The position numbers and the translations under genes are program-made. Below are positions 55,478 through 64,000 of a stretch of 64,000 nt of DNA, in pieces; within the stretch, counting starts at the first letter, position 1, and every line of letters starts with the position of its first letter. The notes under the pieces were generated by a model. It did no database searches, was not told the DNA's origin, and was given only the letters and a program-made list of their open reading frames with translations. This DNA is from Candidatus Peribacteria bacterium. GTDB taxonomy: Bacteria; Patescibacteriota; Gracilibacteria; Peribacterales; Peribacteraceae. The stretch lies in the NCBI GenBank assembly GCA_023245935.1, contig JAHFJM010000003.1, positions 101,070 to 165,069 on the forward strand. The letters run 5' to 3'.

Positions 55478-56350
55478 ATGACTGTTCGCCTGTCTCTTCC
55501 CGTTCAAGCATCGCTCGCGGTTTTTGCTTTTGCCGTACTCGCGCTCAGTTTCATTTCCAGTGCTTCCGCACTGACCACAGTCGATACCGAATGCCTCAAG
55601 AAAGCCGTGAATGAGAGAAGCAAGTTGATCAAAACCGCATACGATACCTACGCAAAAGATATGGCGAAGGCATCCGAGAGGTTGCAGACGAGCGAAACAG
55701 ACATCACGGGGTTCGGTGACATCACGTTTCGTCAGAGTGAGATCCAGCGGATCTACGATAATTTCACGTACGAAGTGTCCGAGCGATCCCGTGATCTCTC
55801 GGGACGACTGACGGAAGCATGGAACAGTTTCGAGAAGAGCAGAAGTCTCTGCAATGCGTCGGCACTGCCCGCATCGATCACGCCTGCGTACACTCCGCCC
55901 AATTACGGAGCGCCGACGTACGGGAATTATTCGTATGGGAACTATCCGTACAGCGGCTATTCGTACGGTTCATACTCTCCGTACTATTCTCCATACACTC
56001 CCTATAGGTCATACGATGCCTACAGCCGCTACGATTCGTACGATTACGATGCGTACACTCGCTATCGTTACGGCGATGCGCTCTACACTCGGTATCACGG
56101 TGCCGCCACCTGCTCGCAGCGTTCACTTGCGCCACCTCCTCCCGGTTGCGGGTATCAGTATGGAACCGACAGCAGCGGTTGCCCCAGTTACACGCCCGTC
56201 TGCAACAATACGCAGAGCAGCAGTTCGCCGTGCACGTGCTCCAATCTATATACACCCGTCTGCGGTCGCGACGGTCGGACGTACTTCAATGCATGTTACG
56301 CACTCTGCTTAGGCGGGACGGTGCAGTATCAGGGACCGTGCCAATATTAA
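55478..56350 (+). CDS. secreted Tyr-rich protein with C-terminal Kazal-type domain
   Basis: Signal peptide; PCTCSNLYTPVCGRDGRTYFNACYALCLGGTVQYQGPC (Kazal pattern); YGNYSYGNYPYSGYSYGSYSPYYSPYTPYRSYDAYSRYDSYDYDAYTRYRYGD linker. Confidence 0.85.
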   Translation: MTVRLSLPVQASLAVFAFAVLALSFISSASALTTVDTECLKKAVNERSKLIKTAYDTYAKDMAKASERLQTSETDITGFGDITFRQSEIQRIYDNFTYEVSERSRDLSGRLTEAWNSFEKSRSLCNASALPASITPAYTPPNYGAPTYGNYSYGNYPYSGYSYGSYSPYYSPYTPYRSYDAYSRYDSYDYDAYTRYRYGDALYTRYHGAATCSQRSLAPPPPGCGYQYGTDSSGCPSYTPVCNNTQSSSSPCTCSNLYTPVCGRDGRTYFNACYALCLGGTVQYQGPCQY

Positions 56351-56480
56351 GGAGAACCTCTGAAAAATGCAGACTGCTTCGTCAACTTCGTTGAAATTTT
56401 TCTCAATGTATACGAAATACATCTCAAAAAATCTCAACTTGTTTCCTCGCATTCTGCTATTTTTGAGAGGTTCTTTTTCT

Positions 56481-57836
56481 TCAATTATGCTCTGCAACCA
56501 CGCTCCGCATCGCGATATCCTCTCCGCCGCGTGTCTGCACCGTTTCTGCCATGTACTTTTTCGAGAGTGAGAGCGGAAGCGTCTTGTATCGTGCGAGAAT
56601 GACTTCCTGCAGTGCATCGCCCTGCGGCAGTTGCACGCTTCGTTCCCATCCGATTTCATTGGTTCTGATCTGGTGACCGTCCGACGTGAGAACCGTCTGC
56701 CCCGTCCGTGCGAAGAACGGTCCGCTGATCGTTACCGAACGTCCGTCATCAATGCCGTAGATATTCACGGTCGCTTCATCACCTCGGTTGAATGCCTGAA
56801 TCACGATCGGTCCCGGCGTGTCATTACGGAAGATCATATCCTGGTGTCCCATGAAGATCGTCGCATCCAATCCCACGCCGTACGCCTCGTAGTAATGCAC
56901 GTAGAGGCTGTGGTTCTTGTGTGCCAGAATCGGGAGTCCCGCTCTCAGTGCCGCGCGGTACAAGGTCGTCGACGCCTGGCAGATCCCTCCGCCGGGAGCG
57001 GGCTTCAGTTCACCGCCGTTGAAGATCGTGAGTGCCATTTTCCATCCTGCCGAGAGTGACACTTTCTCTCCGAGAGCGCTGTTGAAGGAGAACGTCGCGC
57101 CCTGCGGGATGACGATATTGTTGATGCGTTCGTTCAGAGCTTTCCGCACATTGTCCTTCCGTCCGGCACCGGAACCTTTGAAATTGGATTGTCCGCTCGC
57201 GAGCAGCGTCATTGTTCCGTTCACTGTCTCGCCGCTGCCTCCCATGCCCGTGATGACGGGAGCGACCTGCGTCAGTGCGACATCGACGGTCGGTTTCTTC
57301 GATTCGAATGCTTCTTTCAGATTTCCTGCAAGCGAGTGTTGATCAAACGTATAGCCGTTCTCTCCGAGACAGCTCGTTTCGATTCTCCGCACTCCCTGCG
57401 CGTCCGTGTGTTCGCTTTGGATGACGCATGCTTTCGGCGACGGAACGCCGTCGATGGGATTACTTTGGAGGTACTCCCGGATGACGTCCGATTGAACGAC
57501 CGGACGAATAGTATCGCCCATGTCAGGCGAGAACGTGACCCATGTCGGGTGGTCTGCAAGTGATACGTTCCACTCGGCAACCGTTGTTCCGGTACCGGTG
57601 ATGAACCGGACAACGACCGATCGCAACATCAACGTCGATCGTTCTCGGATTCCTTGTCTCAGGTTTTCGGCAGTGACGTTGCCGATGGCAAATCGTTCGT
57701 ACGCGGTTTTTGCACCGACCGGAGCAGCGGACGCGGTCAGGAGCGACCATGAACCGATCAGAGTCACCAGCAAGATTGCAAACGCTAAAACGAGTGCAGG
57801 ATGTGCTTGTTTATCTCGGGAAAAAATAGAATGCAT
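56481..57836 (-). CDS. VanW family protein
   Basis: NIVIPQGATFSFNSALGE...GGICQASTTLYRAALRAGLPILAHKNHSLYVHYYEAYGVGLDATIF. Confidence 0.9.
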   Translation of the reverse strand: MHSIFSRDKQAHPALVLAFAILLVTLIGSWSLLTASAAPVGAKTAYERFAIGNVTAENLRQGIRERSTLMLRSVVVRFITGTGTTVAEWNVSLADHPTWVTFSPDMGDTIRPVVQSDVIREYLQSNPIDGVPSPKACVIQSEHTDAQGVRRIETSCLGENGYTFDQHSLAGNLKEAFESKKPTVDVALTQVAPVITGMGGSGETVNGTMTLLASGQSNFKGSGAGRKDNVRKALNERINNIVIPQGATFSFNSALGEKVSLSAGWKMALTIFNGGELKPAPGGGICQASTTLYRAALRAGLPILAHKNHSLYVHYYEAYGVGLDATIFMGHQDMIFRNDTPGPIVIQAFNRGDEATVNIYGIDDGRSVTISGPFFARTGQTVLTSDGHQIRTNEIGWERSVQLPQGDALQEVILARYKTLPLSLSKKYMAETVQTRGGEDIAMRSVVAEHN

Positions 57837-57893
57837 ACTTTTTGTTTGTGTTGATTATTTTTTTGTTGTTTTTATTATAACACATTTTAATAT

Positions 57894-60800
57894 TTATGCA
57901 AACAGCTTCGGGAGCAACTTGCTTGCGGCAGCGGAGGCGACACCGATCAGGCTGACGAGCATGGAGTAGAGCAGTCCCGGGAAGGAGCTATGTGCAGATC
58001 CTTCGGAATTCTTCTGACCTTTCTTGGCGACCGTCAGGTGTGACGTATCCGTTAGGCTTGCATAGAACTGAGTATTGTTCGTGCCTGTCTGAGGGACGAC
58101 GACCGGTGGGTAGAAGACGGGAGGTGTCGGTGGAGTGAAGACAGGAGGAGGTGGCGGCGTATAGACGGGCGGGAAGTACGGAGGGTAGGTCGGCGGATAG
58201 TACGGCGGCTCATAGATGTGATTCTGGATGGTCGTGTCATCCGTCGCCGTCTGGCTGTTCACTGTTGCGGTGTTGTGGACTACGGTGTTGTTGAGAACAT
58301 CGCTTCTGACCTGCGCATCCAATGTGATCGTCAGGCTTGTGTTTGCACCGACGGTTACATTGTTCCACGTGACGTTCTGTCCGCTGACGATGCCGCTGTT
58401 TGATACCGTGAGGATCGTGAGCCCCTGCGGAACCGAATCCGTGACGGTCAAGTTCGTCGCGGCGGAGCTTGCGCTGTTTGTCAGAATGATTTGGTAGTGG
58501 AGCGTGTCGCCTGCAGTGGCGGTCGAGCGATTATCCGTTTTGTAGATCGTTACGGTTCCGCCTGTCGGAGGACACGTCAACGTCGTCTGGATCGTCTGGC
58601 TCGTGTTGTTGCTCAGGTTCGGATCGGTGGTTGCATTGCTCACGGTTGCGTTGTTTGTGACAATCGTTTGGGTGCAGTTGCTGATCGTCGGCACGTTGAA
58701 GGCAAGGGTGACAGTCGTGCTCTGACCGTTCGTTAACGTCGCAACGGTACAGAGAATATTCGAACCGTTTTGGGAACAGTTGCTTGAGCTCAGACTTGAG
58801 TTGAAGTTCAGCCCCGACGGAATCGGATCGGTGATCACGACACTCGTCGCCGTAGCAGGACCCAGGTTCGTGACCGTCAGCGTGTAGGTGGCGATGCCGC
58901 CTCGCAGCACAGTGCTTGTGCCGGTCTTCACGATGGCGAGATCGGCATTGGTGATGGGACAGGTCAGCGTGGTCTGGATCGTTGCACTCGTGTTGTTGCT
59001 CGTGTTCGGATCGGTCGTCGCGCTGCTCACGGTTGCGTTGTTCGTGACAATCGTTTGCACGCAGCTCGTCATCGTCGGCACGTTGAATGCAAGTGTCACG
59101 CTTGTGCTCTGACCATTGGCGAGAGAGGCAATGTTGCACTGAATGTTCGAACCGTTTTGCGTACAGCTACTTGAACTTATACCGGTATTGAAGTTCAACC
59201 CTGACGGAATCGGATCGGTGATCACGATACTCGTCGCCGTTCCCGGACCGGCATTGGTTACAGTCAACGTGTAGTACGCAATGCCGCCGCGCAGCACGCT
59301 GCTGCTGCCGCTCTTCACGATCGACAGATCGGCAGTGATGCTCGGGCACGTGATTGTCGTCTGGATCGTTGCACTCGTGTTGTTGCTCGTATTCGGATCA
59401 CCCGTGGAGGAGCTCACCGTTGCCGTATTATTCACGGTCGTCTGGGTGCAGTTCGTGATCGTCGGCACATTGAATGCGATGGTGACCGTCGTACTCTGCC
59501 CGCTTCCGAGCGTTGCTGCATTGCAGACGATGTTTGAACCGTTCTGGGAACAGTTGCTGGAGCTCGCACCGGCATTGAACGTCAGCCCCGACGGAATCGG
59601 ATCGTTGATGACCACGTTCGTCGCCGCACTCGGACCTGCGTTGGTGGCGGTCACCGTGTAGGAGAGAACGCTGCCGCGCACGACGGAAGAAGGTCCGCTC
59701 TTCACGATCGAGAGATCAGCGGTGATGTTCGGGCAGGTCAATGTTGTCTGGACGATCTGGCTCGTGTTGTTGCTCAGGTTCGGATCCGTCGTCGAAGAGC
59801 TGATGATGGCATGGTTACTCACCGTCGTCGGGGTGCAACTGCTGATCGTCGGCACGTTGAAGGCAATGGGGAGAATGGTGCTCTGTCCGCTGCTGAGATT
59901 GAAATTCGTACACACGATATTCGTTCCGATCTGGGAACAACTGTTGGAACTCTGTCCTGCATTGAACGTCAGCCCTGTGGGGATCGCATCCGTCACGGTC
60001 ACGTTCACAGCCGTACTCGGTCCGGCGTTGAAGATATTCAGGTGATAGACAGCGACGCCGCCGCGCGTGACAGACGCGGGCCCCGATTTCTGTATCGACA
60101 AATCCGCCTGCACCACCGGACATGTCAGCGTCGTTGCGACCGTATTGCTCGTGTTATTGCTCGGGTTCGGGTCGGTGCATGAAGAAGCGACCGTTGCGGT
60201 ATTATTCACCGTTGTCTGCACGCAGCTCGTCATCGTCGGCACGTTGAAGGCAATCGTGACCGTGGTGCTTTGACCATTCGCGATCGATGGATTGGTACAG
60301 ACAATATTCGAACCGCTCGGGGCACAGTTGCCGGAACTCTGGCTCGCATTGAACGTGAATCCGGCAGGTATCGGATCGGTGATCGTGACGTTGTTCGCCG
60401 CACTCGGTCCCGCATTGCTGGCGGTGAGTGTGTAACTCACAACGCCTCCGCGGGCAACGGACGTCGGTCCGCTCTTGAGAATCGAGAGGTCCGCTGAGAG
60501 AGGGCAAGTCACAGTCGTCTCAGCCACATTGCTCTGGTTGTTGCCCGGGTTTGCATCAGTCGTTGCAGCACTGACCGTCGCCGTATTGGAGACCGTCACC
60601 TCGGTGCAGTTCGTCATCGTCGCCGTCGTGAACGCAATCGTCACCGTTGAGTTCTGTCCGTTCGTGATGGACGGAATGGTGCAGACGATGTTCGCTCCGC
60701 TATGGATGCAGTTGCTTGAGCTTTGGCTCGGGTTGAATGTGAGCCCGGAAGGAATCGGATCGGTGATGACCACGGTTGTTGCCGTACTCGGACCGGCATT

Positions 60801-61736
60801 GAACGCAGTCACCGTGTAGGCGATCACACTGCCACGCACCACGAAAGCAGGTCCGCTTTTCGCAATCGAGAGATCGGCGCTGATGATCGGACACGTCAAT
60901 GTCGTCTGAATCGTCTGGCTCGTGTTGTTGCCCGAGTTCGGATCAGTCACCGAGCTGCTGACGGTTGCTTTATTGTTGACCGTCGTCTGCGTGCAGTGCG
61001 TCGTCGTCGGAACATTGAAAGCGATGGTGAAAGTCGTGTTCTGACCGTTCCCCAGTGACGGATCGGTACACACGATGTTCAAACCGCTTTGCACACAGTT
61101 CGGGGAGCTCTGTGAAGCGTTGAACGTGAGTCCGGCGGGAATCGGATCGGTGATCTTGACGTTCGTTGCCGTCGTCGGGCCCGCGTTGAAGGCGGTGACC
61201 GAATAGTAGGCGATGTCACCCCGTTCCACGGAGGAAGGACCGCTCTTCGTCACCGAAAGATCGGCACCAGCCGGGGGACAGGTCACGGTCGTCGAGACGG
61301 TTTGACTCTGATTATTGGCTGAGTTCGGATCGGTCGTGGAAGTGCTCACGGAAGCGTGATTATGGATGGTGGTCAACGTGCAGTTGCTGACCGTCGGTAC
61401 GTTGAACGCGATCGTCACCGTCGCACTGTCTCCGCTGTTTAAGGTCATGTTGTCGCACAGGATATTCACTCCGTTCTGGAGGCAGTTCGGGGAGCTCTGC
61501 GAAGAGTCGAACGTCAGTCCTGCAGGAATCGCATCCGCGATCACCACGTTGTTTCCGGTCATCGGTCCTGCATTGAAGATCGTCACCGTATAGACCACGG
61601 TGTTGCCGCGTACTACGGATGACGGTCCTGATTTCTGGATGGAAAAATCTGCTCCCGTTGCGGCATTCGATTGCTGCACTTGCATCAGCAGTATTCCCGC
61701 AAGCACGACTGAGGAGAGTGTTTTGGGGAGTTTCAT
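57894..61736 (-). CDS. DUF11-repeat surface protein (1280 aa; eight similar repeats plus one divergent) with C-terminal hydrophobic segment
   Basis: Signal peptide; repeated ADLSIxKSGPxSVxRG...NAGPSxAxNVxIxDPIPxGLTFN; C-terminus LLYSMLVSLIGVASAAASKLLPKLFA. Confidence 0.93.
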   Translation of the reverse strand: MKLPKTLSSVVLAGILLMQVQQSNAATGADFSIQKSGPSSVVRGNTVVYTVTIFNAGPMTGNNVVIADAIPAGLTFDSSQSSPNCLQNGVNILCDNMTLNSGDSATVTIAFNVPTVSNCTLTTIHNHASVSTSTTDPNSANNQSQTVSTTVTCPPAGADLSVTKSGPSSVERGDIAYYSVTAFNAGPTTATNVKITDPIPAGLTFNASQSSPNCVQSGLNIVCTDPSLGNGQNTTFTIAFNVPTTTHCTQTTVNNKATVSSSVTDPNSGNNTSQTIQTTLTCPIISADLSIAKSGPAFVVRGSVIAYTVTAFNAGPSTATTVVITDPIPSGLTFNPSQSSSNCIHSGANIVCTIPSITNGQNSTVTIAFTTATMTNCTEVTVSNTATVSAATTDANPGNNQSNVAETTVTCPLSADLSILKSGPTSVARGGVVSYTLTASNAGPSAANNVTITDPIPAGFTFNASQSSGNCAPSGSNIVCTNPSIANGQSTTVTIAFNVPTMTSCVQTTVNNTATVASSCTDPNPSNNTSNTVATTLTCPVVQADLSIQKSGPASVTRGGVAVYHLNIFNAGPSTAVNVTVTDAIPTGLTFNAGQSSNSCSQIGTNIVCTNFNLSSGQSTILPIAFNVPTISSCTPTTVSNHAIISSSTTDPNLSNNTSQIVQTTLTCPNITADLSIVKSGPSSVVRGSVLSYTVTATNAGPSAATNVVINDPIPSGLTFNAGASSSNCSQNGSNIVCNAATLGSGQSTTVTIAFNVPTITNCTQTTVNNTATVSSSTGDPNTSNNTSATIQTTITCPSITADLSIVKSGSSSVLRGGIAYYTLTVTNAGPGTATSIVITDPIPSGLNFNTGISSSSCTQNGSNIQCNIASLANGQSTSVTLAFNVPTMTSCVQTIVTNNATVSSATTDPNTSNNTSATIQTTLTCPITNADLAIVKTGTSTVLRGGIATYTLTVTNLGPATATSVVITDPIPSGLNFNSSLSSSNCSQNGSNILCTVATLTNGQSTTVTLAFNVPTISNCTQTIVTNNATVSNATTDPNLSNNTSQTIQTTLTCPPTGGTVTIYKTDNRSTATAGDTLHYQIILTNSASSAATNLTVTDSVPQGLTILTVSNSGIVSGQNVTWNNVTVGANTSLTITLDAQVRSDVLNNTVVHNTATVNSQTATDDTTIQNHIYEPPYYPPTYPPYFPPVYTPPPPPVFTPPTPPVFYPPVVVPQTGTNNTQFYASLTDTSHLTVAKKGQKNSEGSAHSSFPGLLYSMLVSLIGVASAAASKLLPKLFA

Positions 61737-61761
61737 AGGATGAGAAAAGTGAAAGGGGGTT

Positions 61762-61790
61762 ACTTTACATTACTATAATAGTATTGTCAA
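61762..61790 (-). promoter_or_regulatory. putative promoter of the DUF11 gene 57894-61736
   Basis: Minus strand TTGACA - 17 nt - TAAAGT. Confidence 0.5.
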
Positions 61791-61824
61791 ATGTAAAATA
61801 AGCTCCGGGAAACGCTGTTCTACG

Positions 61825-61870
61825 GCAGAGCCGGTAGCTTTTGGGACTTTCCCTCTGCTACCGGCTCTGC
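61825..61870. other. long perfect inverted repeat with nested hairpin between the two DUF11 genes
   Basis: GCAGAGCCGGTAGC (14 nt) / GCTACCGGCTCTGC with loop TTTTGGGACTTTCCCTCT that itself contains GGGA..TCCC. Confidence 0.8.
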
Positions 61871-61912
61871 GTTCGTTCTCAGTGGTGTGACTCGAAGCTC
61901 AGGACGGAAACC

Positions 61913-64000
61913 TTAGCAGGAGCATCCGCTGATCGGACACTTCAGCTGGGTCTGGACCGTTTCGCTTCGGTTGTTCGACGGATTCGGGTCGATGGTCGAC
62001 GTGTTGACCGTTGCCGTGTTTTGCACGGTGGTGTGTCCGCACATGGAGACCGTCGGTACGTTGAACGCGATCGTCACCGTCGCACTCTGACCGTTCAGGA
62101 GGTTCAGGTTGCTGCACACGATGTTCAAGCCTTGCTGGACACAGCTTGCCGAGCTCTGGCTTGCATTGAACGTGAGTCCTGCCGGAATCGGATCGTTGAT
62201 CGTCACGTTGGTTGCCGTACTCGGACCGGCATTGAACACGCTGAGCGTGTACGTTGCCACTCCTCCGCGGAGGACTGTCAGCGGTCCTGACTTCACAATC
62301 GAGACGTCGGCGAGAGACGGACACTTCACCGTCGTCGTCACCGTCTGACTCTGGTTGTTGCTCGGGTTCGGATCGGTCGTCGACGTGCTCACGGAGGCGG
62401 TGTTATTCACCGTCGTCTCGGAACAGTTCGGTATGTTCGGTACGTCGAATGCGATCGTCACCGTTGCGCTCTGGCCGCTGGTCAGCGTCATGTTGTCACA
62501 GAGGATGTTCGAACCGTTCTGGACACAGTTGCCGGAGCTCTGGCTCGGATTGAACGTGAGTCCTGCCGGAATCGGATCGGTGATCGTGACGTTATTCGCC
62601 GTGCTCGGTCCTGCGTTGAATGCGCTGAGCGTGTAGAGGATGATCCCGCCGCGAGTCACGGACCTCGGTCCTGACTTCACGATCGAAAGATCGGCATTGA
62701 TGACCGGACATGTCACGGTCGTCGTGACGGTCTGGCTCTGGTTGTTGCTCGAGTTCGGATCGGTCACCGAAGTGCTGACGGAGGACGTGTTGTAGATCGT
62801 CGTCTCGGAGCAGTTCGCGATTGCCGGAATATTGAACGCAATCGTTACCGTCGCACTCTGACCGTTTGTCAGTGTCATGTTGTCACAGAGGATGTTCGAA
62901 CCGTTCTGGACACAGTTCGGCGAACTCTGCGAAGCATTGAACGTGAGCCCTGCCGGGATCGGATCGGCGATCGTGACATTGGTTGCCGTGTTCGGTCCTG
63001 CATTGAATGCGCTGAGCGTGTAGTGAACGACTCCTCCGCGGAGCACGGTTGCAGGTCCGCTCTTCACGATGGAGAGGTCGGCTTGCGGTGCTGGGCAGGT
63101 GATCGTCGTCGTCACGGTCAAACTCTGGTTATTGGCTGAGTTCGGATCGGTCGTCGAGGTGCTGACGGAGGCACGGTTGTTCACCGTGACTGTCGAACAG
63201 TTGGCGATGACCGGCGTGTTGAACGCGATCGTCACCGTCGCACTCTGACCGCTCGTGAGCGTCAGGTTGTCGCACAGAATGTTCACTCCGTTCTGGACAC
63301 AGTTCCCCGAGCTTTGCGTCGGGTTGAAGATCAGTCCTGAAGGAATCGGATCGGTGATCGTGACGTTGTTTGCCGTGCTTGGTCCTGCGTTCGTTGCCGT
63401 CAACGTGTAGGAGATGACATCACCGCGAACCACCGTGGAAGGACCGTTTTTGACGATCGACAGATCGGCGCGAGGAGGACAGTTGATCGTCGTCGTCACC
63501 GTGTTGCTCTGGTTGTTCGTCAGGTTCGGATCGGTCACCGCATTGCTGACCGTTGCGGTGTTATTCACGGTCGTCTCTGAGCAGTTATTCACTGTCGGAG
63601 CCGTGAACGCAATCGTGACTGTGGAACTCTGACCGTTTGCAAGGGTTGCGATAGTGCAGCGGACATTTGTTCCGCTGACAGTGCAACCGCTGGAACTCTG
63701 ACCCGGGCTGAAGGTAAGACCTGCAGGAATCGGATCGGTGATGACCACACTTGTTGCCGTGCTCGGCCCCGCATTCGTCGCCGTCACCGTGTAGGAGATG
63801 ACATCACCGCGCATCACGGAGGAAGGTCCGCTCTTGACGATCGAGAGGTCTGCTTTGATCGGACAGGTGATCGTCGTCTGAGCGCTGCTCTGGTTATTGG
63901 TGAGGTTCGAATCAGTCACGTCGTTCGTGACGGAAGCGGTGTTCGTCACGCTTACCTCTGTGCAGACAGCGCACGTCGGAACTGTGAACGCAAGCGTCAC
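61913..64000 (-). CDS. DUF11-repeat surface protein, 5' end cut by the window edge
   Basis: At least five complete DUF11-type repeats; C-terminus ...KCPISGCSC* with no membrane anchor. Confidence 0.9.
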   Translation of the reverse strand: MTLAFTVPTCAVCTEVSVTNTASVTNDVTDSNLTNNQSSAQTTITCPIKADLSIVKSGPSSVMRGDVISYTVTATNAGPSTATSVVITDPIPAGLTFSPGQSSSGCTVSGTNVRCTIATLANGQSSTVTIAFTAPTVNNCSETTVNNTATVSNAVTDPNLTNNQSNTVTTTINCPPRADLSIVKNGPSTVVRGDVISYTLTATNAGPSTANNVTITDPIPSGLIFNPTQSSGNCVQNGVNILCDNLTLTSGQSATVTIAFNTPVIANCSTVTVNNRASVSTSTTDPNSANNQSLTVTTTITCPAPQADLSIVKSGPATVLRGGVVHYTLSAFNAGPNTATNVTIADPIPAGLTFNASQSSPNCVQNGSNILCDNMTLTNGQSATVTIAFNIPAIANCSETTIYNTSSVSTSVTDPNSSNNQSQTVTTTVTCPVINADLSIVKSGPRSVTRGGIILYTLSAFNAGPSTANNVTITDPIPAGLTFNPSQSSGNCVQNGSNILCDNMTLTSGQSATVTIAFDVPNIPNCSETTVNNTASVSTSTTDPNPSNNQSQTVTTTVKCPSLADVSIVKSGPLTVLRGGVATYTLSVFNAGPSTATNVTINDPIPAGLTFNASQSSASCVQQGLNIVCSNLNLLNGQSATVTIAFNVPTVSMCGHTTVQNTATVNTSTIDPNPSNNRSETVQTQLKCPISGCSC

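Noticed and set aside
61825-61870. RNase P-like 'GGGAAAGTCC' string on the minus strand
   Set aside because: Only a short resemblance to the CR-I consensus; the surrounding sequence is a simple hairpin and no other RNase P elements are present.
57894-64000. CRISPR or satellite array suggested by regular repeats
   Set aside because: Repeats are ~400 bp, in-frame and encode DUF11 domains; spacing and sequence do not match CRISPR repeats/spacers.

Overview
64 kb bacterial window, standard code (TGA used as stop). The gene set and the ~4,700-aa repeat proteins suggest a CPR/Peregrinibacteria-like genome, but this is inference and taxonomy was not tested. Left half: two tandem giant surface-protein genes (429-14543, 4704 aa; 15249-29615, 4788 aa). 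Each has an apparent signal peptide, 13 phage-tail-collar-like 'GDTMTGALTI' modules, four FG-GAP/VCBS blocks of 7 blades, and a shared 'ADYAEWF...GEVVCID' C-terminal domain. A small DUF559 endonuclease gene lies between them, flanked by inverted copies of a REP-like palindrome. Middle: ogt/MGMT; a citramalate synthase (cimA) preceded by what reads as an isoleucine-codon leader-peptide attenuator; a divergent branched-chain amino acid ABC transporter (livG-K-H-M, no livF seen); trhO; SDR; DCC protein; SulP; a THUMP/TRM11-like methyltransferase; a ~580-bp hairpin-rich non-coding gap; PhzF; a complete F1Fo ATP synthase operon in rotated order (D-C-Z/I-B-E-F-H-A-G); DedA. Right end: membrane glycosyltransferase-like pair, gdhA, ChbG/YdjC deacetylase, Tyr-rich Kazal-domain protein, VanW protein, and two DUF11-repeat surface proteins (the last cut by the window edge). 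Repeat structure not explained by the genes: (i) REP-like palindromes in inverted pairs, one pair carrying DUF559; (ii) STRR-like heptanucleotide arrays, some inside coding sequence; (iii) recent recombination tracts within and between the giant genes.
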